A DNA stretch of 64,000 bases, taken from NCBI RefSeq assembly GCF_900105055.1, contig NZ_FNTA01000004.1:5425501-5489500 (forward strand), given 5' to 3'. A program made the position numbers and the translations under genes. Positions within the stretch are counted from its first letter, which is position 1; every line of letters begins with the position of its first letter. The DNA comes from Amycolatopsis lurida. GTDB taxonomy: Bacteria; Actinomycetota; Actinomycetes; Mycobacteriales; Pseudonocardiaceae. Of the stretch, positions 15,948-23,974 are shown piece by piece. The notes beneath the pieces are model-generated. The model was given only the letters and a program-made list of their open reading frames with translations. It was not told where the DNA came from and did not search any database.

Positions 15948-17080
15948 GATCGGTCGCCGTCGTCGGCACCTCCCTGGCCGGGCTTCGCGCGGCACAGGAG
16001 TTGCGCGGGCGTGGTTTCGACGGGCGGCTGGTGATGATCGGCGCCGAACCGCCGTACGACCGGCCGCCGCTGTCGAAGGATTTCTTGCTGGGCAAGGTTT
16101 CCGCCGACGCCCTCGCGCTCACCGGGCAGGACGATCTCGACGCGCTGGCCGCCGAATGGCGTCTCGGTGTCCGCGCCGAGAAGCTCGGACGCGAAGGCGT
16201 GACGCTCGGCGACGGCAGCACGATCGCCGCCGACGGCTACGTCATCGCGACCGGTGCGGTGGCCAGAAACCTCGGTGCGGCAAGGAATCTTTCCGGCGTC
16301 CACACCTTGCGGACCCTCGACGACGCGGTCGGGCTGAAAGCCGCTCTCGCGGCGGGGCCTTCCTCGGTCGTCGTCATCGGCGCGGGATTCATCGGCGCGG
16401 AGGTCGCGTCCGCGTGCCGCCTGCTCGGGCACGAAGTGACCGTGGTCGAGGCGATGCCGGTGCCGCTCGCCTCCGTCCTCGGCGCTCGGATGGGCGCGGT
16501 GTGCGGGGAACTGCACGCCGAGAACGACGTCCGGCTGATCGCGGGCGTCCCCGTCGCGGGGTTCGCCGGCGACGGCCGCGTCACCGGCGTGCGGCTCGCC
16601 GACGGCCGCGAGTTGCCCGCAGATCTCGTCGTCGCCGGAGTGGGGTCGCGGCCCGCCACCGAATGGCTGGCCGGGTCCGGGCTCGCCGTCGACGACGGGG
16701 TGCTGGTCGATTCCGGCTGTGTCACAGCGAATCCCCGAGTGGTCGCGGTGGGTGACGTCGCGCGGTACCGCTGCCCTGTGCGCGACAGGCGGGTCCGCGC
16801 CGAGCACTGGACGGCGGCCGCGGAACAGCCGGGCGTCGCGGTCGCGAATCTGCTCGCCGGCTCGACCGTCACGCATTTCGCCCGACACGGTTACTTTTGG
16901 TCCGATCAGTACGGACGGCGGCTCCAATTCGCCGGAGTGGCCACGGAAGACGTGCGGATCGCCGAAGGCGACGTCGCTTCGAAGCGGTTCGTCGCGACCT
17001 ATCACCGCGGCGACGTCCTGGCCGGGGTGTTCGCGATCGATTCCCCGCGGCCGTTCACCAGGCTCCGACGGGCGCTCTAG
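15944..17080 (+). CDS. FAD-dependent ferredoxin reductase
   Basis: A 378-residue flavoprotein of the oxygenase-coupled NADH-dependent reductase family. The N-terminal FAD motif is VAVVGTSLAGLRAAQEL, followed by PPYDRPPLSK. The NAD(P) motif is VVVIGAGFIGAEVA, and the second FAD motif ends VVAVGDVARY. No ATG or GTG is available at the proper N-terminus; the TTG at 15944 overlaps the ferredoxin stop (TTGA) and gives an intact FAD fold, so I take it as the start. It reduces the preceding ferredoxin. Confidence 0.88.
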   Translation: MRSVAVVGTSLAGLRAAQELRGRGFDGRLVMIGAEPPYDRPPLSKDFLLGKVSADALALTGQDDLDALAAEWRLGVRAEKLGREGVTLGDGSTIAADGYVIATGAVARNLGAARNLSGVHTLRTLDDAVGLKAALAAGPSSVVVIGAGFIGAEVASACRLLGHEVTVVEAMPVPLASVLGARMGAVCGELHAENDVRLIAGVPVAGFAGDGRVTGVRLADGRELPADLVVAGVGSRPATEWLAGSGLAVDDGVLVDSGCVTANPRVVAVGDVARYRCPVRDRRVRAEHWTAAAEQPGVAVANLLAGSTVTHFARHGYFWSDQYGRRLQFAGVATEDVRIAEGDVASKRFVATYHRGDVLAGVFAIDSPRPFTRLRRAL

Positions 17081-17302
17081 CGTCTGCCGGTGAACCCGCG
17101 TCCGCGATCGGCGTCGGCCGGACGCTGCCTGTCAGCCCTCACGCGTCGGTCACTTTTCCAGTACATCCCCAGCTCCACCGCCAGGCTCCAGGGTCTGAAG
17201 ACCCTACTCGGATGGAGCAATTTGCCCGATTCGATGATCTTTCTGGTGGTCACATCGCCGGGTCGCGCGCTCGCGCGGGGAAACTAGTGCGAACATAGGT
17301 TT

Positions 17303-17980
17303 ATGAAGGCACGTGTTCTGGTCGTCGACGACGACCCTGCTCTCGCGGAGATGCTCACCATCGTGCTGCGTGGGGAGGGGTTCGACACAGCCGTCGTGGC
17401 CGACGGCTCACGGGCGCTGCCCGCGCTTCGTGAGCTGAAACCGGACCTGGTCCTCCTCGACCTCATGCTGCCCGGGATGAACGGCATCGACGTCTGCAAG
17501 GCGATCCGGGCCGAGTCCGGCGTGCCGATCGTCATGCTGACCGCCAAGAGCGACACCGTGGACATCGTCCTCGGGCTCGAGTCGGGGGCCGACGACTACG
17601 TGGTCAAGCCCTTCAAACCGAAGGAGCTCGTGGCCCGCGTCCGCGCCAGGATGCGCCGCACCGAGGCCGAGCCAGCCGAGTCGCTGACGATCGGCGACCT
17701 CGCCATCGACGTCCCCGGCCACGAGGTGACGCGCGAAGGCAAGGCCATCCCGCTGACTCCGCTCGAGTTCGACCTGCTGGTCGCGCTCGCCCGCAAACCG
17801 CGTCAGGTGTTCACCCGCGAGGTGCTCCTCGAGCAGGTGTGGGGATATCGCCACGCCGCCGACACCCGGCTGGTGAACGTGCACGTCCAGCGGCTGCGTT
17901 CGAAGGTGGAGAAGGACCCGGAACACCCCGAGGTGGTGTTGACCGTTCGCGGTGTCGGGTACAAGGCCGGCCCGCCGTGA
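17303..17980 (+). CDS. mtrA: Two-component response regulator MtrA
   Basis: A 225-residue OmpR-family regulator. The receiver domain has the acidic pocket DDD at 9-11, the phospho-acceptor Asp53 (LLDLMLPG) and the KPF lysine. The C-terminal winged helix (about 130-222) includes TPLEFDLLVALARKP and RLVNVHVQRLRSKVE. MtrA is the essential actinobacterial regulator of cell-wall turnover, division and replication genes. It is followed by mtrB and lpqB in the canonical order. The upstream 17081-17302 stretch holds no gene; it ends with a weak AGG ribosome site. Confidence 0.96.
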   Translation: MKARVLVVDDDPALAEMLTIVLRGEGFDTAVVADGSRALPALRELKPDLVLLDLMLPGMNGIDVCKAIRAESGVPIVMLTAKSDTVDIVLGLESGADDYVVKPFKPKELVARVRARMRRTEAEPAESLTIGDLAIDVPGHEVTREGKAIPLTPLEFDLLVALARKPRQVFTREVLLEQVWGYRHAADTRLVNVHVQRLRSKVEKDPEHPEVVLTVRGVGYKAGPP

Positions 17981-17987
17981 TCACCCC

Positions 17988-19703
17988 ATGAACGGACGCT
18001 TGCGAAGGCTCGCCCAAACCACGATGCGCCACTTCCGGCGCATCGTGGTTTTCGTGCGCCGCAAGGTCGTCTCGTTCAACGAACTGTGGCGGCATTCGCT
18101 GCAGTTCCGGGTCACGGTGTCCACGCTGGCGCTGTCGTCGGCCGTGGTGTTCGTGCTCGGCATGGTGTTGCAGAACCAGATCACCGAACGGCTGCTGGAG
18201 ACCAAGCAGAACGCGGCGATCGCGCAGACGAGGGCGATCGTCGAGACCGCGGCCGGTGAACTGGTCGGCGTCGGCACCGAAAGCCCCGAAGCGCTGACCG
18301 CGCGGATGAAGAACGCGCTGAAGAAGATCTCCAGCACGACGACTTCGCAGGACAGCGCCGGATCGGCCGCGGGCACCTTCGAGCCGGTGCTGGCCGCGGG
18401 TGGCCGTGACCAGTCGGACAAGCCGGCGTTCGCGGGCCCCTACGAGCGGGTCCCGGAGCGGCTGCGTCAGTTCGTCGAGACCGAGCAGGTCAGCCACCTG
18501 ATCCACACGGTCACCGATGCCGACGGCGGCAAGACGACGTATCTGATCGTCGGCGCGCCGGTGAGCACGATGATCAACCCGCTCCAGCTCTACCTGCTGT
18601 ACCCGCTCACCAGCGAGCAGAACACCGTCTCGACCGTGCAGAACACGCTGCTCGTCGGCGGACTCGTCCTGCTGCTCCTGCTGGCCGGGATCACGAACCT
18701 GGTCACCAGACAGGTGGTCCGGCCGGTCCGGCAGGCCGCCGCGGCGGCCGAACAGTTCGCGGGCGGGGCACTCGACCAGCGCCTCGCCGTGCTCGGCGAG
18801 GACGATCTGGCCAAACTCGCCGTGTCCTACAACGAGATGGCCGCGAGCATCCAGCGGCAGATCCGCCAGCTGGAGGAGTTCGGCGGCCTGCAGCGCCGGT
18901 TCACCTCCGACGTCTCGCACGAGCTGCGGACCCCGCTGACCACCGTCCGGATGGCCGCCGACGTGCTGCACGCGTCGCGCGAGCAGTTCCCGGCCGGGCT
19001 CGCGCGCTCCACCGAACTGCTCGTCGACGAGCTCGACCGGTTCGAGGCGCTGCTCGGCGACCTGCTGGAGATCAGCAGGCTCGACGCGGGCGTCGAGGAG
19101 CTCTCCGCCGAGCTGATCGACGTCCGGCCGATCGCGACCAGGGCCGTCGAACAGGTCCGGGTGATCGCGGGCAACGCGGGCAGTTCGGTCGAACTGGTCC
19201 TCCCGGAGGAGGAGGCGTACGCCGAGGTCGACGCGCGCCGCGTCGAGCGGATCCTGCGCAACCTGCTGGCCAACGCGGTGGACCACAGCGAGGGGAACCC
19301 GGTGGTGCTGACCCTCGCGGTCAACGAGACCGCGGTCGCCATCACCGTGCGGGACCACGGTGTCGGGCTGCGGCCGGGCGAAGCGGAACTGGTGTTCAAC
19401 CGGTTCTGGCGCGCCGACCCGTCCCGTAACCGCCGGACCGGCGGCACCGGGCTCGGCCTCGCGATCAGCCAGGAGGACGCCCGGTTGCACGGCGGCGTGC
19501 TCGACGCGTGGGGCGAGACCGGCCACGGCGCCTGTTTCCGGCTCGCGCTGCCGCGGCGGCAGGACACACCGATGGGGGAGAGCCCGCTGGTCCTGCCCCC
19601 GTCCGATCACACTCCGACGGACACGCACGGGTCGTCCGGGCTGCTCGAAGTCCGGCCCGCCCCCGACGCGATCCTCGCCGAGCCAGAGGAGGTCGGCCGG
19701 TGA
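17988..19703 (+). CDS. mtrB: Sensor histidine kinase MtrB
   Basis: A 571-residue membrane kinase that phosphorylates MtrA. One transmembrane helix lies near residues 40-62 (VTVSTLALSSAVVFVLGMVL) and a second near 215-237. Between them is an extracytoplasmic sensor loop, and after them a HAMP domain and the phospho-acceptor motif FTSDVSHELRTPLTTVRM. The ATPase has N (LLANAVDH), G1 (VRDHGVGL) and G2 (GGTGLGLAI) boxes. The C-terminus is Pro-rich. The ATG at 17988 is 7 nt after the mtrA stop. The gene ends in a GTGA overlap with lpqB. Confidence 0.95.
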   Translation: MNGRLRRLAQTTMRHFRRIVVFVRRKVVSFNELWRHSLQFRVTVSTLALSSAVVFVLGMVLQNQITERLLETKQNAAIAQTRAIVETAAGELVGVGTESPEALTARMKNALKKISSTTTSQDSAGSAAGTFEPVLAAGGRDQSDKPAFAGPYERVPERLRQFVETEQVSHLIHTVTDADGGKTTYLIVGAPVSTMINPLQLYLLYPLTSEQNTVSTVQNTLLVGGLVLLLLLAGITNLVTRQVVRPVRQAAAAAEQFAGGALDQRLAVLGEDDLAKLAVSYNEMAASIQRQIRQLEEFGGLQRRFTSDVSHELRTPLTTVRMAADVLHASREQFPAGLARSTELLVDELDRFEALLGDLLEISRLDAGVEELSAELIDVRPIATRAVEQVRVIAGNAGSSVELVLPEEEAYAEVDARRVERILRNLLANAVDHSEGNPVVLTLAVNETAVAITVRDHGVGLRPGEAELVFNRFWRADPSRNRRTGGTGLGLAISQEDARLHGGVLDAWGETGHGACFRLALPRRQDTPMGESPLVLPPSDHTPTDTHGSSGLLEVRPAPDAILAEPEEVGR

Positions 19704-21427
19704 AACGGCTGCTGTCCCTGCTCGCGGTGCTGCTGCTGCTCGCGGGCTGTGCGAACATCCCGCTCGAATCCCAGCCCGCCGTCGTCTCCGGGGACAAACC
19801 CGGGCAGGTGCCCGCCGACGTCGCCGAGCCGGCGGCCGGGATCGACCCGCTGACCGTCACCCGTCAGTTCATCCGCAACTCCGCGACACCGGGCACGGCG
19901 AACGCCAACGCGCGGGTGTACCTCGACGAGGAGGCCCGGCGCAACTGGAAGCCCTCGCAGGGGCTGACGATCATCGACGACACCTTCGGCACCGTTTACG
20001 ACACCGCGTCGTCGTCGGGGAACCCGGACGAGCAGGTGGTGAACGTCCGCGGGTTCAAACTGGGCAACCTGAGCCCCGACAGCGCGTTCATCCCGGTGAA
20101 GGCCGAGTACTCGCAGCAGTTCAAACTGCGGAAGCAGCCGAACGGCCAGTGGCGGATCGTGGACCCGCCGCAGGAGCTCGCCGTCACCGACGAGGATTTC
20201 GCGCTCAACTACTTCCGGGTGCCGATCAGCTTCTACTCGCCCGACTCCGGAGCCTTCGTCCCCGACCTCCGGTACGTCGCGGCGAAACCGCAGGCCGGAT
20301 TGCCCGGCCGGGTGATGGACCTGGTGCTGCAGGGACCGTCCGAAGGGCTGAAGGGCGCGGTCAAGGACCTGCTCGGCGACCAGGTCACCACCGAAAGCAA
20401 CGTCCGCAGCACGGACGACGGGACACTGGACATCAACCTCACCGGTGTCGGCGGGGCCAGCCTCGCGGACCGGAACCTGATCGCCGCGCAGATCGTCCTC
20501 TCGCTGCAGACGGTGACGCTGAGCCGGATCCGGCTGCTGGCCGACGGCACCGCGCTGGTGCCGGACCGTGAGTACTGGCGCTCCAGCGAGCTGCCCAACT
20601 ACAACGTGGACATCGCGCCCAACTCGGAACTGCAGGGACTGATGACCGTGAACGGCCGGGTCCGGTCGCTCGAGAACGGGCAGCCGGTCGGTGGGCCCGC
20701 GGGCAACGGCGGCTACAAGGTCGTCAGCGCCGCGCAGTCCGTCGACGGGAAACGGCTCGCGGTGGTCGAAGAACGCGACGGCAGGCAGTGGCTCCGGGTC
20801 GGCGACCTCGGGCACGACCTCGCTTCGGTGGATCTGTTCGGCGGGAGCCTGAGCCGCCCCACCTGGCGGCCGGTCGCCCGCGGCGGCGGGGTCTCCGGCG
20901 AGGTCTGGACGGTCGTCGACCACAACACCGTCGCCAGGGTCACCCTGGCCGCGGACGGCCGCTGGGTGAAGGCCGGCGTCGACGCGACCATGCTCACCGG
21001 CCTCGGCCAGATCACCGAACTGCGCCTTTCGCGCGACGGTTCACGGCTGGCCGCGGTGGTCAACGGGCAGCTGGTGGTCGCCTCGATCGTGCGGACGGCG
21101 GACTCGGTGGCCCTGCGGGCGCCGCGGAAACTGCAGGAGCGCGACCTCAAGGACGTCGTCGACGTCGACTGGGCGACCCAGGATCACCTGATCGCCGCGA
21201 CGTCGTCGACCTCGCTGCCGGTGGTCAAGGTGCCGCTGGACGGGCAGCGGATGGACCCCTTCAGCGGCTCGAACCTGACCCCGCCCGTGCACGGTGTCAC
21301 CGCGGCGCCGAGCAGGCAGAACCTGGTCGCGGACGCGGGCGGGCTCTGGGTCGCCTCCGAGCTGGGCGAAGTCTGGCGGCCGCAGGCGCACACCGTCACC
21401 GACGCGGACCCTTTCTACCCGGGCTGA
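19700..21427 (+). CDS. lpqB: Lipoprotein LpqB, MtrAB accessory protein
   Basis: A 575-residue lipoprotein with lipobox LLAGC (Cys17). The GerMN-like domain in the first half and beta-propeller-like repeats in the second match LpqB, which interacts with the MtrB extracellular domain and tunes MtrA signalling in mycobacteria. The GTG start overlaps the mtrB stop by four bases, so expression is tied to the kinase. Confidence 0.94.
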   Translation: MKRLLSLLAVLLLLAGCANIPLESQPAVVSGDKPGQVPADVAEPAAGIDPLTVTRQFIRNSATPGTANANARVYLDEEARRNWKPSQGLTIIDDTFGTVYDTASSSGNPDEQVVNVRGFKLGNLSPDSAFIPVKAEYSQQFKLRKQPNGQWRIVDPPQELAVTDEDFALNYFRVPISFYSPDSGAFVPDLRYVAAKPQAGLPGRVMDLVLQGPSEGLKGAVKDLLGDQVTTESNVRSTDDGTLDINLTGVGGASLADRNLIAAQIVLSLQTVTLSRIRLLADGTALVPDREYWRSSELPNYNVDIAPNSELQGLMTVNGRVRSLENGQPVGGPAGNGGYKVVSAAQSVDGKRLAVVEERDGRQWLRVGDLGHDLASVDLFGGSLSRPTWRPVARGGGVSGEVWTVVDHNTVARVTLAADGRWVKAGVDATMLTGLGQITELRLSRDGSRLAAVVNGQLVVASIVRTADSVALRAPRKLQERDLKDVVDVDWATQDHLIAATSSTSLPVVKVPLDGQRMDPFSGSNLTPPVHGVTAAPSRQNLVADAGGLWVASELGEVWRPQAHTVTDADPFYPG

Positions 21428-21470
21428 GCGGTCACTGAAGGTCGCTTCGCGGCACTTCGGGCGGCACGCG

Positions 21471-21687
21471 CGTTGCGAAAGCCACTTTCGCAACGTTGAA
21501 GGTTGCGAAAGTGGCTTTCGCAACGCGCGCCCGGTGCCACAGGAGCCCCAGCAGCCCCTCCAGCGGGGAGCAAGGGACCTTTAGTAACGCTAGCTTTCCT
21601 AGCGGCGCTAGCGAGCGATCGGGCTGCCAGAGGTCCGTGAAGGCCTCCTTCACTACCTTGAGGGTAGGCAAGGAGTCCTTCACGGAC
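21471..21687. repeat. Cluster of three palindromes between lpqB and comF
   Basis: First, perfect 23-nt arms at 21472-21494 and 21502-21524 (core GTTGCGAAAG), each arm being itself near-palindromic. Second, GCTAGC-rich arms around 21589-21613. Third, 25-nt arms at 21633-21657 and 21663-21687 with two mismatches (core GTGAAGGCCTCC), a GTGAAGG-family member. The segment GGGGAGCAAGGGACCTTT (21555-21572) recurs nearly identically at the window end (63966-63984). No gene is seen in 21428-21859. Confidence 0.7.
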
Positions 21688-21859
21688 TTCTACCCAGGCG
21701 TGCGAAGTCCCCGAAGCGTTGCGGAGGGAGCGAAGCACCCGGAGCCTTCTCCAAAACTGCGGTCATGACTGGTCCCCTTTGGACGAAAACGGTCCAAACC
21801 GGACCTCTCGCGACACAACGGGCTCCGGAACTGTCGGAGCTCCGGCCGACACTCGCCCC

Positions 21860-22498
21860 ATGTCCAAACTCCTGGATCTCCTCATCCCCGCCCGCTGCGC
21901 GTCTTGCGGAGCGCCGGGCGCGCCTTGTTGCGCCACTTGTCAGGCCGTTTGGGGTTCGCTCGGCGAAATCGCCCGCGGCCCGACGGCCGGTCTTGTGCCC
22001 GTGTACGCCCTGGCCCCCTACGCCGATGAGGCCCGCCGCCTGATCCTCGCCTACAAGGAACGTGGCCGCCGCGACCTCGCCCCCTCCCTAGGGCGGGCGA
22101 TCGCCGAAGCGCTCTCTCAGTTGCCCGATCCGGAGCCCGAGCCGTGTCTCGTACCGGTCCCTTCGCGACGGCACGCCTCGCGTGTGCGCGGCGGGCCGCA
22201 TGTCCGGCGCATCGCCGACGAATGCGTGAAAGTATTGGCAGGCAAGGGAAAATTCGCGACCGTGGCGCCGGTCCTCAGGCTCGGAGCCGGTGCTCGTGAC
22301 GCCGTGGGGCTCACTCGCGCCGAGCGGGCGTCGAATCTGGACGGACGCCTTCGCCTGGGCCCGGGAGCCTGCCGGGAGAAGGTCGTACTTCTTGACGACG
22401 TCATCACAACCGGAGCGACCGCCGCCGCTTGTGCACAGTTTTTGGACATAAGCGGAATTCACGTTTCGGCGGTGGTGGCGCTGGCCGCCGCCGGGTGA
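21860..22498 (+). CDS. comF: ComF-family phosphoribosyltransferase-like protein
   Basis: A 212-residue protein with an N-terminal zinc-ribbon-like segment (RCASCGAPGAPCCATC) and a C-terminal phosphoribosyltransferase fold carrying the PRPP loop VVLLDDVITTGAT. The family is named for a DNA-uptake protein, but in actinomycetes its role is not established. It keeps the mycobacterial position between lpqB and hpf. The ATG at 21860 gives the family N-terminus; the frame is open further upstream only because of GC bias. Confidence 0.87.
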   Translation: MSKLLDLLIPARCASCGAPGAPCCATCQAVWGSLGEIARGPTAGLVPVYALAPYADEARRLILAYKERGRRDLAPSLGRAIAEALSQLPDPEPEPCLVPVPSRRHASRVRGGPHVRRIADECVKVLAGKGKFATVAPVLRLGAGARDAVGLTRAERASNLDGRLRLGPGACREKVVLLDDVITTGATAAACAQFLDISGIHVSAVVALAAAG

Positions 22499-22531
22499 TC
22501 GGGCTGTCACCTACAAGAGTGATGAATGATC

Positions 22532-22560
22532 GGGAACGGGAATGGGTACAAGGGCGTTGA
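22532..22560 (+). promoter_or_regulatory. SigR/SigH-type promoter upstream of hpf
   Basis: GGGAAC (22532-22537), an 18-nt spacer, then GTTGA (22556-22560) fits the thiol-stress ECF consensus GGGAAT-N18-GTT. It lies about 490 bp upstream of hpf. The 22561-23050 stretch holds no convincing gene and would be a long leader if this promoter drives hpf. A candidate sigR gene is in the same window (38089). Confidence 0.45.
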
Positions 22561-23050
22561 CGGGATATGAGGGAGCTTGAGGGGAACACTCCGACGGCCC
22601 GCCACTCCACCGGGGTGGCGGCGGATTCCCTTGGAGCCGGTGATCTAGGCACCCTCCGCTTTTTCCTGTCCGAAGGCTTGCGCCGTCCGCGTGAAAACAA
22701 ATCACAGGGGCGACGCCCGGCAGGCCGGATTGTCGCGCTGGCCGCACGGTCTTCGTCGCGTGCGGTGACGAGGTCTCACGTCCTGATATCCCCCGGCTCG
22801 GGGGCTGTTGCTCGCGGCGTGATGCAGCTAACGTGCAGCGCTATCAGCAATCCCGGCAGGCAGGGAGGTGACCAGCCCATGTCCCTGGCGCCGGAGCCGC
22901 GCTGAGTCCGCGCTCGGACATCCGACACGAGACGTCGTGGCCGTATGCCGAGTTCCCTCATCGCCCGCGATCCGGGCTTCGTCCCCGCATTACCGGCGCC
23001 CTAGTGAACACATCTACAGCTCGCAGACATTTCAGCGAGGGAGGTCGTGT

Positions 23051-23740
23051 ATGGACATCGTCGTTAAGGGCCGCAACGTGGAGGTGCCCGACCACTATCG
23101 GGCACTCGTCAGCGAAAAGCTGGCCCGGCTAGAGCGCTACGACAAGAAGGTCATCCGTTACGACGTGGAGCTCTTCCACGAGCCCAATCGCCGGCAGTCG
23201 AAGAACTGCCAGCGCGTCGAAATCACCGGTAAGGGCCGTGGCCCCGCCGTACGCGCCGAAGCGTGTGCCGGCGACTTCTACGCAGCGCTGGATTCCGCAC
23301 TGAACAAGCTCGAAAACAGGTTGCGGAAGACACACGACCGCCGGCGCGTGCACTACGGCCGCAGCCGCCCGGAATCCGTCGCCGAGGCGACTTCGATGGC
23401 GGCCGCCGGTGGAATGACCACCGACACCCGACATCTGGCGGGTACCGCTGTGCTCGAAGCGCCGGAGGCCGAACCCATGGCCAACGGTTTCGCTGTCGAG
23501 AGCGGTGACTTCGAGATGCCCCAGCAGCAGCGCTGGGATGACGGGGTGACCGAACACCAGCCCGGTCGCGTCGTCCGCGAGAAGAAGCATGACGCGGAGC
23601 CCATGACGGTCGACCAGGCTCTCTACGAGATGGAACTGGTCGGTCACGACTTCTACCTGTTCAACGACTCCGACGCCGGGTGCCCGAGCGTCGTCTATCG
23701 GAGGCGAGGCTTCGACTACGGCGTCATCCGGCTGAGTTAG
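23051..23740 (+). CDS. hpf: Long-form ribosome hibernation promoting factor
   Basis: A 229-residue protein that inactivates ribosomes as 100S dimers in stress or stationary phase. The N-terminal beta-alpha domain (MDIVVKGRNVEVPDHYRALV through LENRLRKTHDRRRVHYG, about 1-105) binds the 30S decoding region. A variable linker leads to the C-terminal dimerisation domain (KKHDAEPMTVDQALYEMEL through FDYGVIRLS). The ATG at 23051 follows GGGAGG. In mycobacteria it precedes secA1, as here. Confidence 0.94.
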   Translation: MDIVVKGRNVEVPDHYRALVSEKLARLERYDKKVIRYDVELFHEPNRRQSKNCQRVEITGKGRGPAVRAEACAGDFYAALDSALNKLENRLRKTHDRRRVHYGRSRPESVAEATSMAAAGGMTTDTRHLAGTAVLEAPEAEPMANGFAVESGDFEMPQQQRWDDGVTEHQPGRVVREKKHDAEPMTVDQALYEMELVGHDFYLFNDSDAGCPSVVYRRRGFDYGVIRLS

Positions 23741-23755
23741 CCGGCCCCACGTCCA

Positions 23756-23792
23756 GACGGCGGCCCGCACGCGTCCCGTGCGGGCCGCCGTC
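23756..23792 (+). terminator. Terminator after hpf
   Basis: A perfect 15-bp stem (23756-23770 and 23778-23792, core CGGCGGCCCGCAC) with a 7-nt loop begins 15 nt after the hpf stop. The rest of the gap holds a TACGAT -10-like box at 23872-23877, a possible secA promoter. Confidence 0.75.
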
Positions 23793-23974
23793 ATGTCCGG
23801 ATCAGGCGTGGTGCGGCCTCGTCCCGTGAGGTACCGACAGACGGTGCGTGCGCGAACACCGAGGTGTTCCCTACGATGGGGGACGGACGGTGGTGCGGTA
23901 CCAGGCACCACCGCGTACGAGATTGCCCGGGACCGGCTCGGGTGCGATCACAATCAGCTAGTGAGGTCGACCGG

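Noticed and set aside
9773..17080. Genomic island with integrase or tRNA attachment site
   Set aside because: The cassette interrupts conserved gene order, but no integrase, direct repeats or tRNA gene flank it and its base composition looks like that of its neighbours.
22567..22905. A 112-codon frame between comF and hpf
   Set aside because: Low-complexity composition and no recognisable domain. It lies just behind the candidate SigR promoter, so a small gene cannot be fully excluded, but nothing supports it.
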